Source: Erythroxylum novogranatense
Lineage: Eukaryota; Streptophyta; Magnoliopsida; Malpighiales; Erythroxylaceae
Assembly: GCA_029891385.1 (NCBI GenBank)
Contig: CM057233.1
Location: forward strand, 29,990,540-30,054,539
Reading direction: 5' to 3'
Length of the DNA: 64,000 nucleotides
In this document: piece by piece, positions 36,750-50,009 of the stretch
Layout of the letters: each line of letters opens with the position of its first letter
Position numbering within the stretch: the stretch's first letter is position 1
Notes under the pieces: generated by a model
The model's input: only the letters and a program-made list of their open reading frames with translations
What the model was told of the DNA's origin: nothing
Database searches by the model: none
Program-made: the position numbers and the translations under genes

Positions 36750-39700
36750 TGTAACATCCCGGTACCAGCGGGAAGGGTAAAATAGGAAATATGGGTGTTT
36801 AGTGAGAGCTTAGTAATGCAATTGCACGTTCATGCATTTTGTGACATACTTGAATTGTGAAAACTGAATTTATTGCACATGAAATTTTTGTACATGCATT
36901 CATTGACATTCCCGATATATTTGGTTCTACTTGTGAATGGGTTGAGAATTGTGGGTTATTGAATTTGAAATTTTTTTTGGAGAGTGACATTATTGATTTT
37001 ATAATTTTGGAGAATTTTAGAAATTTTTCTGAAATTTTTCGGGGGTAAATCCCGGACTAGGAAAAATGCCAAAGGGCAGACCAACTAATAATCGGCATTA
37101 GAATTTAGTGCCTATGGAATTGAATTTTGGCCATATGGTTATAGGAATAATTGACAAGTGTTATTTATGGAAAATTGGGCTTGAAATTGATTAGTTTAAG
37201 AAGAAATTAAGGTTAAAGCTTGGCTTGACACATGGCATGTTGAGAGCCATGTATTAGGTTAGATAACCATGTAAATTGAAGCTCCATTTGGCCTCTTTCA
37301 CGACATTCACTCTTTAAAAGCCCTTTGGAGTTGAATTTTGGGTTATTTTCTTCTCTTCTTCGTGAGCTTCTTTCCCTTCTCTTCTTGTGTTGTGATTTCC
37401 TTCAACTTAAGCTTAGCTTTCATCTATTCCTTGTTCCTTGTCATCTTGCTCTTGCTTACTTGTCATAAACCTACCTCTTTACTCCTTTGGATGATGATGA
37501 TCGATGGTGATGGTTGAAGCTAGGGTTTGGTGGTGTTCTTGGAGATTTCAATGATGAGGTGGCTTAACCAAGTAAGTTTCCTTTCAAATGTTATGGGTAT
37601 GGCTAAATAAAGCTAAATTGATGATGAACTTAAGTATCTTGATGATTTGAGTTTTGTAAGGGTTATGTATGTATCTTGGATGATGCAAAGTTATGTTCAT
37701 ATATTGTTGTTGTATGTATAGGATAAGTGAGAAAGCATCTATAGAGGTTTAGAGATGGATTGATGTTCAAAGAGATGCATGAATGAGTATAAACTTGATT
37801 ATAACTAGATATCTATGTATATGCACTATTTCTGGTAATTGTTAAATGATAGATCATGGGTTGTTTGATAGTGAGTTATTGAATTGAATTAGGTAGGGAT
37901 TGATGAAGAAGTAAAATGGAAATGATGATTTAAATAGATGAGTTGAATGTTAAGATTGAATGATTTAAATAGATGAGTTGAATGTTAAGATTGAATGGTG
38001 GAAAAATCTGGAAATTTGCAATGGGTTAATCTTTGAGTAAGCTCCAGTTGTATAGTCAAAATTACTTCTATAGTTGTCCAAATGAGTTGAGGCTTAGTTT
38101 AAATGCAACTAGAGGAAATTGACTACATTCCTATGAAGATGTTGAGTGTGGTTAGGTAATTGAGTGTTGAAATTGTTGTGAATAAAGGCATATGATTGTG
38201 TTTCATTTTGGATGTGTTTAAGCCAATAGGGAATATGAATTGAGTATGAACAATTTTGAGCTACATTCGAGGTGTTTATGTGTGTAGTCACTAACTTGAA
38301 CATGATGAATTGTGAGTAGGAAGTGTTTGGTATTGAGGAATAAAATGTGAGATGGGAAAGGATGGAATATCATTGATGTTTAAGTTGTTTTATGCTAGAA
38401 TTGGTGCATTTGGAAGTGTTTAAGAGTGTATGAAAGGTTAGAATGGGTTTATGACCTTTTGGAAGAGTTTTAGAAGTGAAAATTTTAGTTAATCCGTAGC
38501 TTACAAGATCTGCCCGTGTACCATTACACAGCCCGTGTACCATTACACGGCCCGTGTAAATCCAGGCTCAGGCGACACATTTCACCCGAAGGTTACACGG
38601 TCTGACTGTGTGACTTTACACGGTCTGTGTGTTTTGGACCTCTTAACGACAGAATTAGAATTTTTGGTCTTAATGAAAGTTGTATCCCTAGATGTCTTAT
38701 TTCCAATCATCTAAGAACGAAGTCATTCAGACATCTATAAAGAAAGTTATGGCATTTGCTCCAAAGTATGTTCGATTGGAGGACAGTTATGATCATGGTT
38801 GCTTCTTTCGACCATAACTCCTTTTCTAGAGATCCAAATGAATTGATTCTTATGTAAATGGATTCCTAACACATTTTCCTATATCTAAAACAAAATTTGT
38901 ATTAATTGGAGTTAAATTGAAAGAGATTGATGAAATGCAAATGTGAGAGTCTATTGGAACATTGTCAACGGGAGTAGTTTTACTGAACAGAGTTCAATGT
39001 TTTGCTTATAACTAGAGCTATAGGATTCCAAATGAGATGATTCTTTCTTTGTAGTAAAGTTAATATATAGGGATACAAATCATATGAAGAAGATAAATTT
39101 TGCTTCAATTCCTAAGATGTTCAAATTTGAGATAGAATTGGGTTTAGTACACTTAGAACAATCCTCCAATGTTTGAGGTATATCTCCCAATCTACTAAAC
39201 CAAATTGAGTGATCTTATTGTCAATGGATTCATAAGACATAGGGGAACTCATGTCTAGAAGAGGGTATGACCAAATTTCATTAGTTTCACTTTCTTATTG
39301 AACGTGAATAGTGGACCCGAAAGTGCATTTTGGAAAAATACCCGAGATTGTCATGAACATGCATTGTACATATATGTGCATGAATAAATGCTTATAATGG
39401 TGCAAAATTATTAATGTGTGTGCAACGTATTGCATAAATGGGTTGTGCAGGTCACAAGTCTGAAGTCAGGCATTTCCAGAAATTGGAAGCAACTGCTAAT
39501 TTGGAGCTTACTGTGAGTAGACCTAGATGGTCTTACTTTATTGTTTGTTAATTGAATTCTAGCATTATTTGACTATTGGATGATTGTGTAAATGTGATAG
39601 AATATGTGGGGTTTCGGACAGGAGGTCCGATGATTGTGATGATTGACTTGGATATTGAAGTGCTATTTGTTTGTGAATTGGAAGAACTAAATGTATTGAG

Positions 39701-40793
39701 TGATTGCTATGTGTTTCCTGAATGTGTAAATTGCATGCAAGTGAAGTGTGATTTCTCAACTATCTGTTGCATACCGGACTACGGTCCGCTGATAAGCGAA
39801 TATGAGTGAATAAGAGCATGCAATTATGAGTGATGCATTTCAATGCATATGAATGACGATTGAATTCTCAACACTAAGGTTAAATGCCGGACTAAGGTCC
39901 GATAATATGGGAATGAATGGGTTTACGAACTTGTGAGTGATGCATTTCATTTCATGAATGCATGTCATATAATGACTGTTGTGATTAAAGTAGCCACCGA
40001 TCAGAGCTACAAGTTCAACGATTAATGAGCCCTACATAGGACAGTTATCAATGAGCCCTACATGGGACAGTTATCAATGAGCCCTACATGGGACATTTAT
40101 CAATGAGCCCTATACGGGACAGTTCAGGCACTCGGTCACAACAGAGTAACAAATAGGAAAGTGAGTCTCATATACACTGAGTATGCATGACATAAATGAT
40201 TAAATGATATTGAATATGAAATAACTGAACAAGTTTATGTGATTCAATATGGTTGTTAAAGAAATGATATGAATATGGGAAATAATGTGATATAAGAAAT
40301 AAAGTGAGATTGGTTCAGTGATTGAATGTGAAATAATATGATCATGTGCGATCAGTATGAAATATATGTCTTATGTGATATGTGATGAGTGAGCCATCGA
40401 TGATGGTCACTCACTGAGTTTACAAAACTCACCCAAAATTTGTAATTATTTTTCAGGATCAGAAGAATACCCTGTTAAGCCAACGGGAGTATATTTGCAG
40501 GATTGAAGTGAAGGATAGAAATTGGGATCAGTTCGCGTCTGCATTGCATTGCATTTATTTATGTAATAAAGTATATTTTTGTATTTGAAAAATGGGCCCG
40601 AGTGGCTATTGGAAATTGTGTATAAAGAAATTGTATGATGACCCAAATTATGCATTGAATTCCGTATATATATTGTTTGAAAAAAAATGTACCGATTACT
40701 GAATGAGTGTTTTAGCACGCCACCCTCGTGGGGCATGGACTCAGATATCACCGTCGATATCGGGTTGGGGTCGTGTGAGAGTGGAGTGTTACA
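36750..40793 (+). mobile_element. solo LTR 1 (about 4.0 kb, TGTAACATCCC...GTGTTACA) inside Harbinger 1
   Basis: 4044 bp, starting TGTAACATCCCGGTACC and ending GAGAGTGGAGTGTTACA, with a perfect 5-bp target duplication GATAT at 36745-36749 and 40794-40798. No gag or pol. Long LTRs with TGTAACA..CCC/GGG..TGTTACA ends are typical of Tekay/Del-type Gypsy elements; the lineage is inferred. Inner features: 19-bp palindromic repeats (38512-38559), a 26-bp tandem repeat (40024-40128), repeated CGGAC...GTCCG hairpins (39617-39632, 39776-39789, 39893-39906), a hairpin plus TTTTTCAG (40416-40456), and several diverged repeats of a CATAACTC-containing unit (38813 on). Confidence 0.9.
40024..40128 (+). repeat. 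26-bp tandem repeat, four copies, in solo LTR 1
   Basis: AATGAGCCCTACATGGGACA is the core; starts at 40024, 40050, 40076 and 40102. The units differ at a few positions (CATAGG, CATGGG, CATGGG, TACGGG). Confidence 0.9.
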
Positions 40794-40798
40794 GATAT

Positions 40799-41282
40799 AA
40801 TCCAATTTAGCTTCCTTGTATCTGTCATCTTCATAAAAATATCCCTATAAAGTGGAGAATCATATAAAGCCTTTATAGCTTTTTTTTATTGCACACTGTC
40901 AACACCCAATTCATTTAAGGAATTCAAACATTCCACCATTATGTTAGACTCTTAAGATTTATTCCTTGCAGTGGATGATGGTTCACTCCGTTTTTTCTCA
41001 AGTAAATCATTCTTTCTTTTTGATTGTTCACCAAGTATAAAGTAAGGCTTCTTCTACAATGTTAGATGTGTCTTCTTTGCCTTCTTATTCGTAGGAGATT
41101 TCTTTCTTCTTGATCTTCTTTTTCATTATACAAGTAATCTTCATCAATATCATTTCCATGTTTCTCATTTGTACTATTCAATGGAGATTTAGTTAATGGA
41201 TGTGCATGCACATCAATTGCAATAGTATCTCCAAAAATATGACATAAGTCTAAAAATTTCTTACATCCTTTTTTCTTGAATA
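40799..41282 (-). pseudogene. PIF/Harbinger ORF1 (Myb/SANT-like) C-terminal part, Harbinger 1
   Basis: Minus strand, between the two solo LTRs. The reading HIFKKKGCKKFLDLCHIFGD (41225-41282) matches the segment just after the Myb/SANT domain in PIF/Harbinger ORF1 proteins, followed by an acidic stretch and a basic RNLLRIRRQRR stretch. Reading then decays toward 40800. It is the continuation of the N-terminal half at 45060-45506, separated by solo LTR 2. Confidence 0.65.
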
Positions 41283-41287
41283 TGTGA

Positions 41288-44200
41288 TGTAACATCCCAC
41301 CCCCGTCAGGAAGGGTTAAATAGTAAATTTGTCATATGATGAGATTGATAGGGATTAATTAGTATTGTTCATGCGTAATTGGATTGATACACAGTATCAT
41401 TTGTGCACATGAAATTACTGTACATGCATACATGACATTCCCGGTTTTTGTGCCTAAGGTAATTTTATTGTGATTAACGTAGCTATTGGGTTTGGAAAAT
41501 TATTTTGAGTGCGCCATTGAGTATTTTATATTTTCAGGAATTTTTCTGAAATTTTTCGGAGAAAATTCCTGGACCGAAAAAAAATCGCCAAGTGGCAAAC
41601 TGGTTGAAGTTCTACTGTTATTTGGTACTAAACTATTAAATATCTTGGTGGGACCCATAAGTGGGCCCTTAAAGTTTGTGGGAACCGAAAATGGGATTGA
41701 AATTGTTTGGTATTGGTTTTATTTGTTTTCAAAAATTTTGATTGGTTTGACTTTTCCTCCTTTCTCCACCAATTGCCAAGTGTTTCCTTTCTAATGCTTT
41801 CATACCCTTAGATTTCGGTGACTTCAAGTTGAAAAGAAGGATTTTTACCTCTTATTGCTTAATGGAACCGAAATTGGGTTCATAAGTTGGATATTGATTA
41901 AAGTATATTAGTTGCTTTCTTTGACTTTTCTTTTCCATTGAACCAATCCTCTTTTGCCACCATTCCACTTCTTTTAAAGCTTCATTATTGTTTTCTTGGT
42001 TTGCTACTTGTTTCCTCTCGGTTATGCCTACATAAAAGAAGGATAAATGAATGTATTTGCTTGAAATTGCTCCATCAACCAAAAGCTCTCTCCATTTTTA
42101 CTCTCACCATCGAATTTCCCCTTCTTTCTCATCAAAGTGTTACCTTCCTCCAACTTTGAGATTTTTCCTTGCCTTGCAACTTAAATCTTCTATCCATGAG
42201 AAGCATGTATGGTGGTATAAGTGAGTAGTGAAGGTGTTAAGTGAGCATAAAGAGAGAATTGAAGGTTGGAAACTTAAGAAGGTACGTGTTCTAGTTAAGC
42301 TTTAAATGAAGTGTTAATGATGTTTTAGTTAAATGCCATGGTAGTTAGAAGCATCTAATGGGAATTGTGGTGTTATTATTAAGCTTATTGATGCATTACT
42401 TTGATGAGAAGTATAGTGTAAATTGATGGGTATAAATGTATGGTGTGTTAGGATAATGAATGGTTATGGTTGAATTTGGTTTTAGCTTGATTTTGATTGA
42501 ATTTTGATGATTGATTTTGCATGGAAAGGTAAGAGGTAGGTGCTGCCAACTTATGGTAGATATTCCTAGTGAATGTATGAATGTTGTAGGGATTGATTTT
42601 GTGTCCAATGTAGATGCTTATGGTAGTAGAATTTGAATTGGCATGATAAGAAGTGAAGTTGGGAAGTGAAGCTGAAATTTGAGTTTTGCCCTACTATACT
42701 ATTTTGAGCATAACTCATTGTGTGGTTACGCAAGTGAATTGAGGTTTGTTCCCACTTAAACTTTGGTTTGTTGGCTACATTTTTGTGTGAAATAGGTATT
42801 GTCTAATTTTAGCCTTAAGAGGTTGAAATTTGGATTGGAAAGTTACTGTTGTAGTTTCTGTGAACAGTAACCGAACCAATGACCTACTAGTTTTGATGAT
42901 TTTTTCTAAATTAATTGAGATGGAATTAGGAAAAATGGTCTAAATGAAAGTTTAAGCATGTATTGTTATTTTTCCAATGCCACTGATCTTGCAATTTTTC
43001 GATTTGTATATTGGGAGATATGCATTGATGACCATTGGCTGGTAAAATGTATTTTTGTGAAACCTAGCTGAAATGTCAGTTTTGTGAGCTTTCGGATTGG
43101 AAGCAATTTTATCAATTTTTGTGAATTGAATTGGTTTGAGTGATCCTCTGAAGAGTTGTAGAGGAAACATTGATCTTGAAAATGGTATTTAGCATGCAAT
43201 TTTTGGAGATCAAATTTGGGAGTTATGAATTTTCAAATTCTGTACCTACATGAGGTTATTGACTGCTGCCCTGATCAGTAACTTGAATGAAAGTTTTAAG
43301 CTTGTTAGAGATGGAATTGGCTTTGAAGCCCTTCATGGGAAGTGTAGCATTGTGTTTGATCTTTCCATAGGTATAAATTATGCATTTATTTGACATTTGT
43401 GCAAGGAGATATACTGTTTAGAACATTACTGTCCAGATTGAGTACTTGTAGGGGCAGCAGCATTCACTGAATTGTTTGACCTAGTTAACCATTGAATTTG
43501 ATTTTATATTGTTCATGAAAGTTGTAGATCACATTGTTATCTTTCTGAGCATATTTATGGTGCAATTTTTGACTGAATAGAATGAAAGTTACTGAATTTA
43601 CAAATACTGTTCTGTTTTAAGAGGTAGTGCATGGGCAGAAGTTTCAATTGGATTTTGATACCCTTCGGGGTAAAATTGCTTATTGGGGTCTTCATGAAAC
43701 TTGTAGAGTTTTTCATAATCTTTCCAACAAGGTGTGGTTTGTAATTTTCTGAATTGTGTGTAAAGAGATATGCTAGTTAGAATGTCAGACAGGAAAAAGG
43801 GAAAAAGAGAAGGAAATAAGGGCCGGGAATTCATGAACATGCATTATACACCGACATGTGCATCATTAACGAATTCGGATTGGATAATTAGTGATCGTTT
43901 TCTTCTCTGATTCTTATAGAGGCCCAATTGGAACGTCGTTCGACCGACGTGGCAGAGACTTCCCAGCATTAGCTCGGAAGTGATAGGTGAGTAACTTAGT
44001 TGGTTTCTCAATCTATGTGTGTGTTTAATATTACGCATTGATGTCATGTGGAGTTAAGGAGGGATCTGTGTGTTTGATTTTTTTTGATTTCGGACCAGGG
44101 GTGTCCGAAATGTTAGAAATGTGATATGGAAGTGCTAATGTGTGTAAATGACTGTGAATGCATCAATGCAATAAATTGAAAATGTATATGATTGAAATAC

Positions 44201-45054
44201 TGGACCGAAAGTCCGAAGAAATGGCAAATAGCATTGACATGTAAATGGAAATTGGAACATGTACATGGCATGCATAAAAGTATGATCAGATAAAGGCAGT
44301 TGTGACGGGAGATCCACCGTGATCGGGCATATCACGCCTAACGTATATGAGAGCTTTCATTTCAACGCATGAGAGAGCCTCGGGCTCGATGTATCGTGGC
44401 TTCAAGCCCATGTTTTCAGAGCCACTGGCTCAACGCAATGTGCCCGCCACTGGGGCGACAAGCCAGCGCAGTCACAACAACGAAATGAAAATGAAAAGTA
44501 TCACATGTGCATTGCATCTATAAATGATTGAATATGAATTGTGTTAAAGGCGAAATGCCTTACATTTGCAAAAATGTGATTGTATGTATTATTTGGTAAA
44601 TTGATTGAATATGCATGAATTGAGTGAACCATCGATGATAGTTTCTCATTGAGTTCGCAAACTCACCCAACATTGCAACTATTTTTCAGGAATTGAAGAG
44701 TACCCCGTTAGTGGAACGGGAGTATGATTACTGCAAGCAAGGCAGAGTTTGACGTCGGGATCAGTCTCATGTCTACATTTGAGTCATTCTGGTTATATGT
44801 AAAAAATTGTATTTTTCACAGATAAATATTGTTATTGTATTGGACCCAAATTGGCTGTCAATCTATGTGTGTATGAATGGTTTTATGACTGAAATTGGAC
44901 TTTGATTGAAAATGTTTTCGTATCGTGGCCCAAATTGTTTACCGATATCTGTTTTAAATTGATTTGACCGTTCTAGCATACTACCCTCGTAGGGCACGGG
45001 CTCGGATATCACCATCGATATCAAGTTCAGGTCTTGCGAGAGTGGGATGCTACA
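41288..45054 (+). mobile_element. solo LTR 2 (3.8 kb, TGTAACATCCC...GATGCTACA) inside Harbinger 1 ORF1
   Basis: 3767 bp with a perfect 5-bp target duplication TGTGA at 41283-41287 and 45055-45059. Ends TGTAACATCCCACCCCC and AGTGGGATGCTACA. Clearly related to solo LTR 1 (shared FRGG-type TCTGAAATTTTTCGG near 41545, hairpin plus TTTTTCAG at 44651-44689, GGAACGGGAGTAT at 44717, TACCCTCGTAGGGCACG near 44980) but diverged enough to be a different subfamily. No coding sequence. Confidence 0.9.
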
Positions 45055-45059
45055 TGTGA

Positions 45060-45506
45060 GACATTTTATGCACCTATAATGATGAAAAAGGAATATGAGA
45101 ATGAATATTATATAATATGATATATTAATAAAACAAAATACATATTTTTACCTTAAATAGATTTTCCCAACATTCATTTGTAGCATTAACTTCACTAGTA
45201 AGTGAGTTATAGTCAGGTTCCTGTTTCTTTGAGTAAGTTCTTGAAATTTTTTAATCTAGTCCTTAATCCATTATATTTATTCTTCAATTGAATATCAGTA
45301 TACTCCTTATTGAATTTTGTTTGAAGCCCTACCTTGATATTCTTCCAACCGGATTTGGAAAAGATAGAAGTCGTTCAATTTCCCTCCTTCACTTCTTCAA
45401 CCATCAAGGAGATTAAATACATCTCTATGATATCATTCCATACTCCATCTTTTTCATTTATTTCCACACAATCATTGGAATCATTTATATTCTTCAAACG
45501 TTCCAT
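45060..45506 (-). pseudogene. PIF/Harbinger ORF1 (Myb/SANT-like) N-terminal part, Harbinger 1
   Basis: Minus strand from an ATG at 45506. Contains the Myb/SANT-like (PF12776 type) pattern SKSGWKNIKVGLQTKFNKEY then DIQLKNKYNGLRTRLKNFKN and NATNECWENLFK. One in-frame stop and shifts. The protein's continuation lies at 40799-41282, on the far side of solo LTR 2. Confidence 0.75.
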
Positions 45507-47500
45507 CACTAAATGTAGTAACATATATAAGTGATATCAATCATAACAATTTCTACATAGTATTAAATGCTAAACATGATTTAAAATAAACACGAGACAA
45601 ATACAACAATTTCTGTAAAATATTAAATACTTATTATAGTTCAAAATAAAATAACCAAATCCACAAATTTACGAATATAGAAAATATAACTAAATGTAGC
45701 TATAGAAGATATAACTACAAACTTTGTATGACAACATGTATTAATTATTAGCAATAATACCTTCTTTACATGGAAAAATGGTTTCCTTGCGAGCTTGTTT
45801 TTCTAGTAATAATTAGGTATATATATCATGTTGCAGTTATATGATACTGCTATGAGTAGAAACTGGACAAAAAGGTAATGCATGCCTGGTGTGTGATGGA
45901 GGAACGCAAATGGGAAAGACGGTAGTTGATGGGAAGGTAAAATTGTTCCCTCACAAGCAAAGTCAGGCAAGTTTTGTGACAGCGTTTGGGATAAATACCT
46001 TGATTGCAAATGGAGAAATACTTCGAAATGTCACAGGATAATTACGAGATCCAAAAGCTAAATGAGGCTTCGAAGAAGTTGGATTTCTTCAACAAGTAAC
46101 TACCCTTTGCACCTAAGTGGGAGGTTAAAGATAAACCATTACAGGAACTTGGAAGCAGATGTGGATGTTATGATAGAAAATGCTCAATCTTATTTTGTTA
46201 GAAATGTTGAGCTATCTACAAGCTACTGGACTATCAATCCAAAAACTACTGGACATTAATGTAGAATCTACAACTTTTGAGTCCAACAGCTACTGAACTT
46301 AGCAGCTACTAGACTACTAAACTCTAAGTTCTAAACCACTCCTCGAGTAAGGATGTAACTTTCAAGTCTCTTTCTTCCAGGACAAAACCACTCCTAAAGT
46401 AATAGTTGTTTCGCGTTCAAACTTGATCTATCCTCCACGATATACACCCTCTAACCTATCAAAATACAATATATTGTGGATTACAAGTAACATCAAGTCA
46501 AAAAGAGGACGTACACATTAAACAAGAAGCTAGAACTTTTGTTTTCACATGAACCAGCTTATCTAAAACCTCAAAATAAATGAGTAATGGATGAATTACA
46601 GGAGCATTGACTTGTACAATTTTGCCTTGTAGGAATGAGTGAAACTGAAGAATCTAAAATTATCTAATAGCTCGTGAAATCCTAAACATTACATACTTTG
46701 ATATCCATGATGGATAAAATGAGTTGAAATTTAAGTAAAAGCAGGAGATCAATTTTCCTAATATATGAGATTTATGCCACTTTTCTTATTCCCATAGAGT
46801 AAGCATAAAATGAGTTTATATACCAGTTGTACGAAGAGTTGAATCCATGCCTCCAGATTTTTTATAAGTAAAACATTGCATTGATTCCCATTTAGGTATC
46901 TACAGAAAATTCTAGGCTCTTACCAGTTCTTTGCACGGGTGGAGATATTAGCTATCTTTTAAAAGAAATGGCTAAGAGCCTAACATTATGAACCAAAAGT
47001 CAGAATTGGTCGTGAACTTAATTATGCTACAGTAACATGTGCATGTTATTGTAGCATAACTCCCGCTTCACTCTTGCGTGAATACTGGAACATGAGAAGA
47101 AGGTGATATTGTCATTATAAGTGACGCAATAAGAGACAAAAAAAGACTTGGTGATAAAAGAATACTAGACGTGAGAAGAAGGTGGATTTGTCGTTGCAAA
47201 AAGAGCTAAAGATGCAATAACGCTGCGTATAGTTGCTGTCTTCTGTAGGCAGAGACGGAACGAAACAAAAATTTAGAGACGGAACGAAACAAAAATTAGA
47301 GACAGTTAGGTGCTTGGTTGTGATGGACAGAATAGAAATTATTGTCTCCGTCTTAAGGATAGAAATGTGTTTAGTTGCAGAGGACAGAACAAAAAAATAG
47401 TATCAATGACAAAAATGTCCCTACACTTAAATATGATTGGAAATATGTAATTCATTGATTATTTTAAAACGAATGATTTGTATTAGTAAAAATGTTAACA
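45507..47500. other. AT-rich region without recognised gene; small repeats at right
   Basis: No domain recognised. A long hairpin at 47022-47059 is listed separately. At 47251-47297 AGAGACGGAACGAAACAAAA is tandemly doubled, followed by two related TGCTTGGTTGTGATGGACAG / TGTTTAGTTGCAGAGGACAG units at 47311 and 47369. These resemble subterminal sequence of a Harbinger-type element, possibly the left end of Harbinger 2. Confidence 0.4.
47022..47059. repeat. 18-bp-arm hairpin
   Basis: Arms TTATGCTACAGTAACATG and CATGTTATTGTAGCATAA pair at 17 of 18 positions around a 2-nt centre. The surroundings do not look like a coding gene or a terminator. It may be a MITE relic or cruciform-forming repeat. 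Confidence 0.7.
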
Positions 47501-47501
47501 A

Positions 47502-47502
<1 letters not shown>

Positions 47503-47595
<93 letters not shown>

Positions 47596-47703
47596 GAAGA
47601 AGAAGAAGAAGAAGAAGAAGAAAAGTAATAATAAGAAGGAATTTAATAATCACAACAATAATAACAAAATGAATTATGTATAATAATAATAATAATAAAT
47701 AAT

Positions 47704-47801
<98 letters not shown>

Positions 47802-47830
47802 GTACACAAATTTATAATAATAATAATTAA
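47503..47830. repeat. compound trinucleotide microsatellite (AAT)n-(GAA)n-(AAC)n-(AAT)n
   Basis: (AAT)n 47503-47595, (GAA)n 47596-47623, then interrupted AT-rich DNA, (AAC)n about 47704-47745 and (AAT)n 47742-47801. Long Ile-, Leu-, Tyr- or Cys-only frames here are artefacts of the repeat. Confidence 0.95.
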
Positions 47831-49169
47831 TAATAATAACCATAAATAATAATAATAATAATAAAGTAGAAAATTTATAACAATAATTAATATTAATTAT
47901 GACTTATTCCTTTCTTATTTCGGGTTTATAATTTTCAAACCAAACATTGGATAAGAAATAAAATGAGAAACTTAAATATGTAATTAATAATAGGTTTAAG
48001 ATACATTCAAATAATAGGTTTCATAAAGCACCTAAGCATTCATGGAATTCATTGCATAATAGGTTTAAGATACATTCAAATAAAACATCTAAACATTCAT
48101 GGAGTTAATTACATAATATGTTAAAGATACAATCAAGCCTTATATTTTATTAACAATGTCCTTAACAATAATACCCAAAATCATTCCAATGGCAATGAGT
48201 AAAAATCCTTGACTCCATGCCATTATCTTCTTCAAAGTTGCAACTTCATTTTCTTGTTCATTTATTGGAAGTGAAAATTCATTCCGCAATGATGAGGGTT
48301 CATTGGCGGTAGGAAGAATTTCTTCATTTTGACTAGTCCGCCTATTTGTGTCCATGATATAAGCACTCTGTGCTTCATCCAAAGTCCGATACTCCTTGAA
48401 TCTAGTATTAGGAAACCCCTCAGTTGCCAATTTAATATCATCTCAATTTGTAAAAATACCTGCTTGACGTCCAACAAATACCACACACACTACAAGAGTT
48501 AAGACATTTAGTGACAATTTTTTTGTGACTAACTATTATTTCGTCACAGATACGAGGTTTTTTGTGACAAAATAATGGATGGTCACTATTATTTGGCTTA
48601 ATTGTGATGATTTATTTTTTTGTCACTAATACAATAGTAATTGTGACCATTTAGTATCATTCACAATTAAGTTGTCACTATAAATATGTTAATAGTGACA
48701 ACTTTTCTTTTATCACTAAGTTTTGTCATTAAAAGCTTATGCAATTTGGCACCAAAATGATTTTGGCGGGAATAAATTGTATTTGTGACAAAACATATGT
48801 TTGTAGCTAATATTTTCTATTTGTTGTGACAAAAAATAATGTGGTCACAAATAATTTGTTTTTTTTGTGATATGAAAGTTAAGACATTTAGTGATAATTT
48901 AGTGATTGAGATGGAACTGGTTTAATCACCTTTCTAGGATTGCAAGGTGAACATATGAATGGATGAGAGAGGGTGAAATATAATGCTTCTTGTACCAAAA
49001 TGCAGATTAGTGAAGTTGTCACAATTTGCTTTGATAATCTTAAGGGTTTTATTCTTTATCTCTCATCTTACTATTCTAGGATTTTTGTTCAGTAACTCTT
49101 TCCTATTCAATCTATGCCATTTTTTTATGTTTTAGAAATGGTATTTATATTAAGCTGACATGGTTCTAG

Positions 49170-49590
49170 GCGTTTGAAGCAATTGAGCTTGAACAAAAAG
49201 CACAACTCATTCGTGAGCTAGATGGACATGTTATGAGATGTGTGCATGATCAGAATGGCAATCATGTGATCCAAATGTGTATTGAGAGTGTTCCAGCAAA
49301 TAAAATTGAATTTATTGTCTCGCTTTTGTGGTCAAGTGGCGCACTTTCTACACGTCCATATGGTTGTCATGTGATATGAGATATATTTTACTTGCATGAT
49401 GTGGTAAAAAGTGTTGCGCTTTTCTTCCTTCTTTTCTTATGCGGAACAATCCTTGCAAACTTTGTTGGTTTGATCCATGCAGAGAGTTCGGAACACCGTG
49501 CGAGATGAAATGCATTGTCGGTTTATAGGTGATGAGATCTTAGAGTCATTTATGATCTTGCCGGGATCGAGATGGCAATTATGTGACTCG
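49170..49590 (+). pseudogene. captured Pumilio (PUF RNA-binding) gene fragment, two exons with intron
   Basis: Exon a, 49170 to about 49378: [20 protein letters not shown] then [19 protein letters not shown] and PYGCHVI, matching consecutive Puf repeats of plant APUM proteins. Exon b, 49483-49590: EMHCRFIGDEILES and, after a frame change, DGNYVT, the next repeat. Acceptor TTCTAG|G before exon a, acceptor CATGCAG|A before exon b and donor |GTAGG after exon b remain; the donor of exon a is mutated. Introns are kept, so the capture was from genomic DNA. The RNA-contact triplet NHVIQ is intact in exon a. A frame break and missing repeats make a working Puf domain impossible. Confidence 0.85.
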
Positions 49591-50009
49591 GTAGGTCTTG
49601 CTTCTTATTACACCGAACCTTTATCTCGCTCATTTTCTTCAAACAAAAAAAGTTGTGCTTTGTGAAATTATCAACATTTTTAAGAGGAAACTCAATTCTT
49701 ATCGCTAAAAGGCTATCGATAATGTGCTATCCATTTGTGACAACATGTTTTAGATGGTCTATAGACCTGAACTGGACTTTTTATTTTCCATTCCCAACTC
49801 CTAGTTAGAAGAGATTGTTGACACCTTTAAGAAAGTTGAAAACATGAACCAATCTTTTGAGCTATCTTCAGTGTTGTTACATTAGCCAAGAACCTCACTT
49901 TACGTTACCTATGTCTCTTTGCAAGACCCAATTCAACAAGAAGCTGAAAAAGAGAACAATCTTCAATACCCAGATGGCAAAGTTAGCATTTCTTCATTCA
50001 ACTTCCATT

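Noticed and set aside
40024..40128. Regular 26-bp repeats that could suggest a CRISPR-like array
   Set aside because: Plain head-to-tail tandem repeat without spacers, inside a plant LTR.
47437..47843. ORFs encoding long Ile, Leu, Tyr or Cys runs
   Set aside because: Products of trinucleotide microsatellites read through in several frames.
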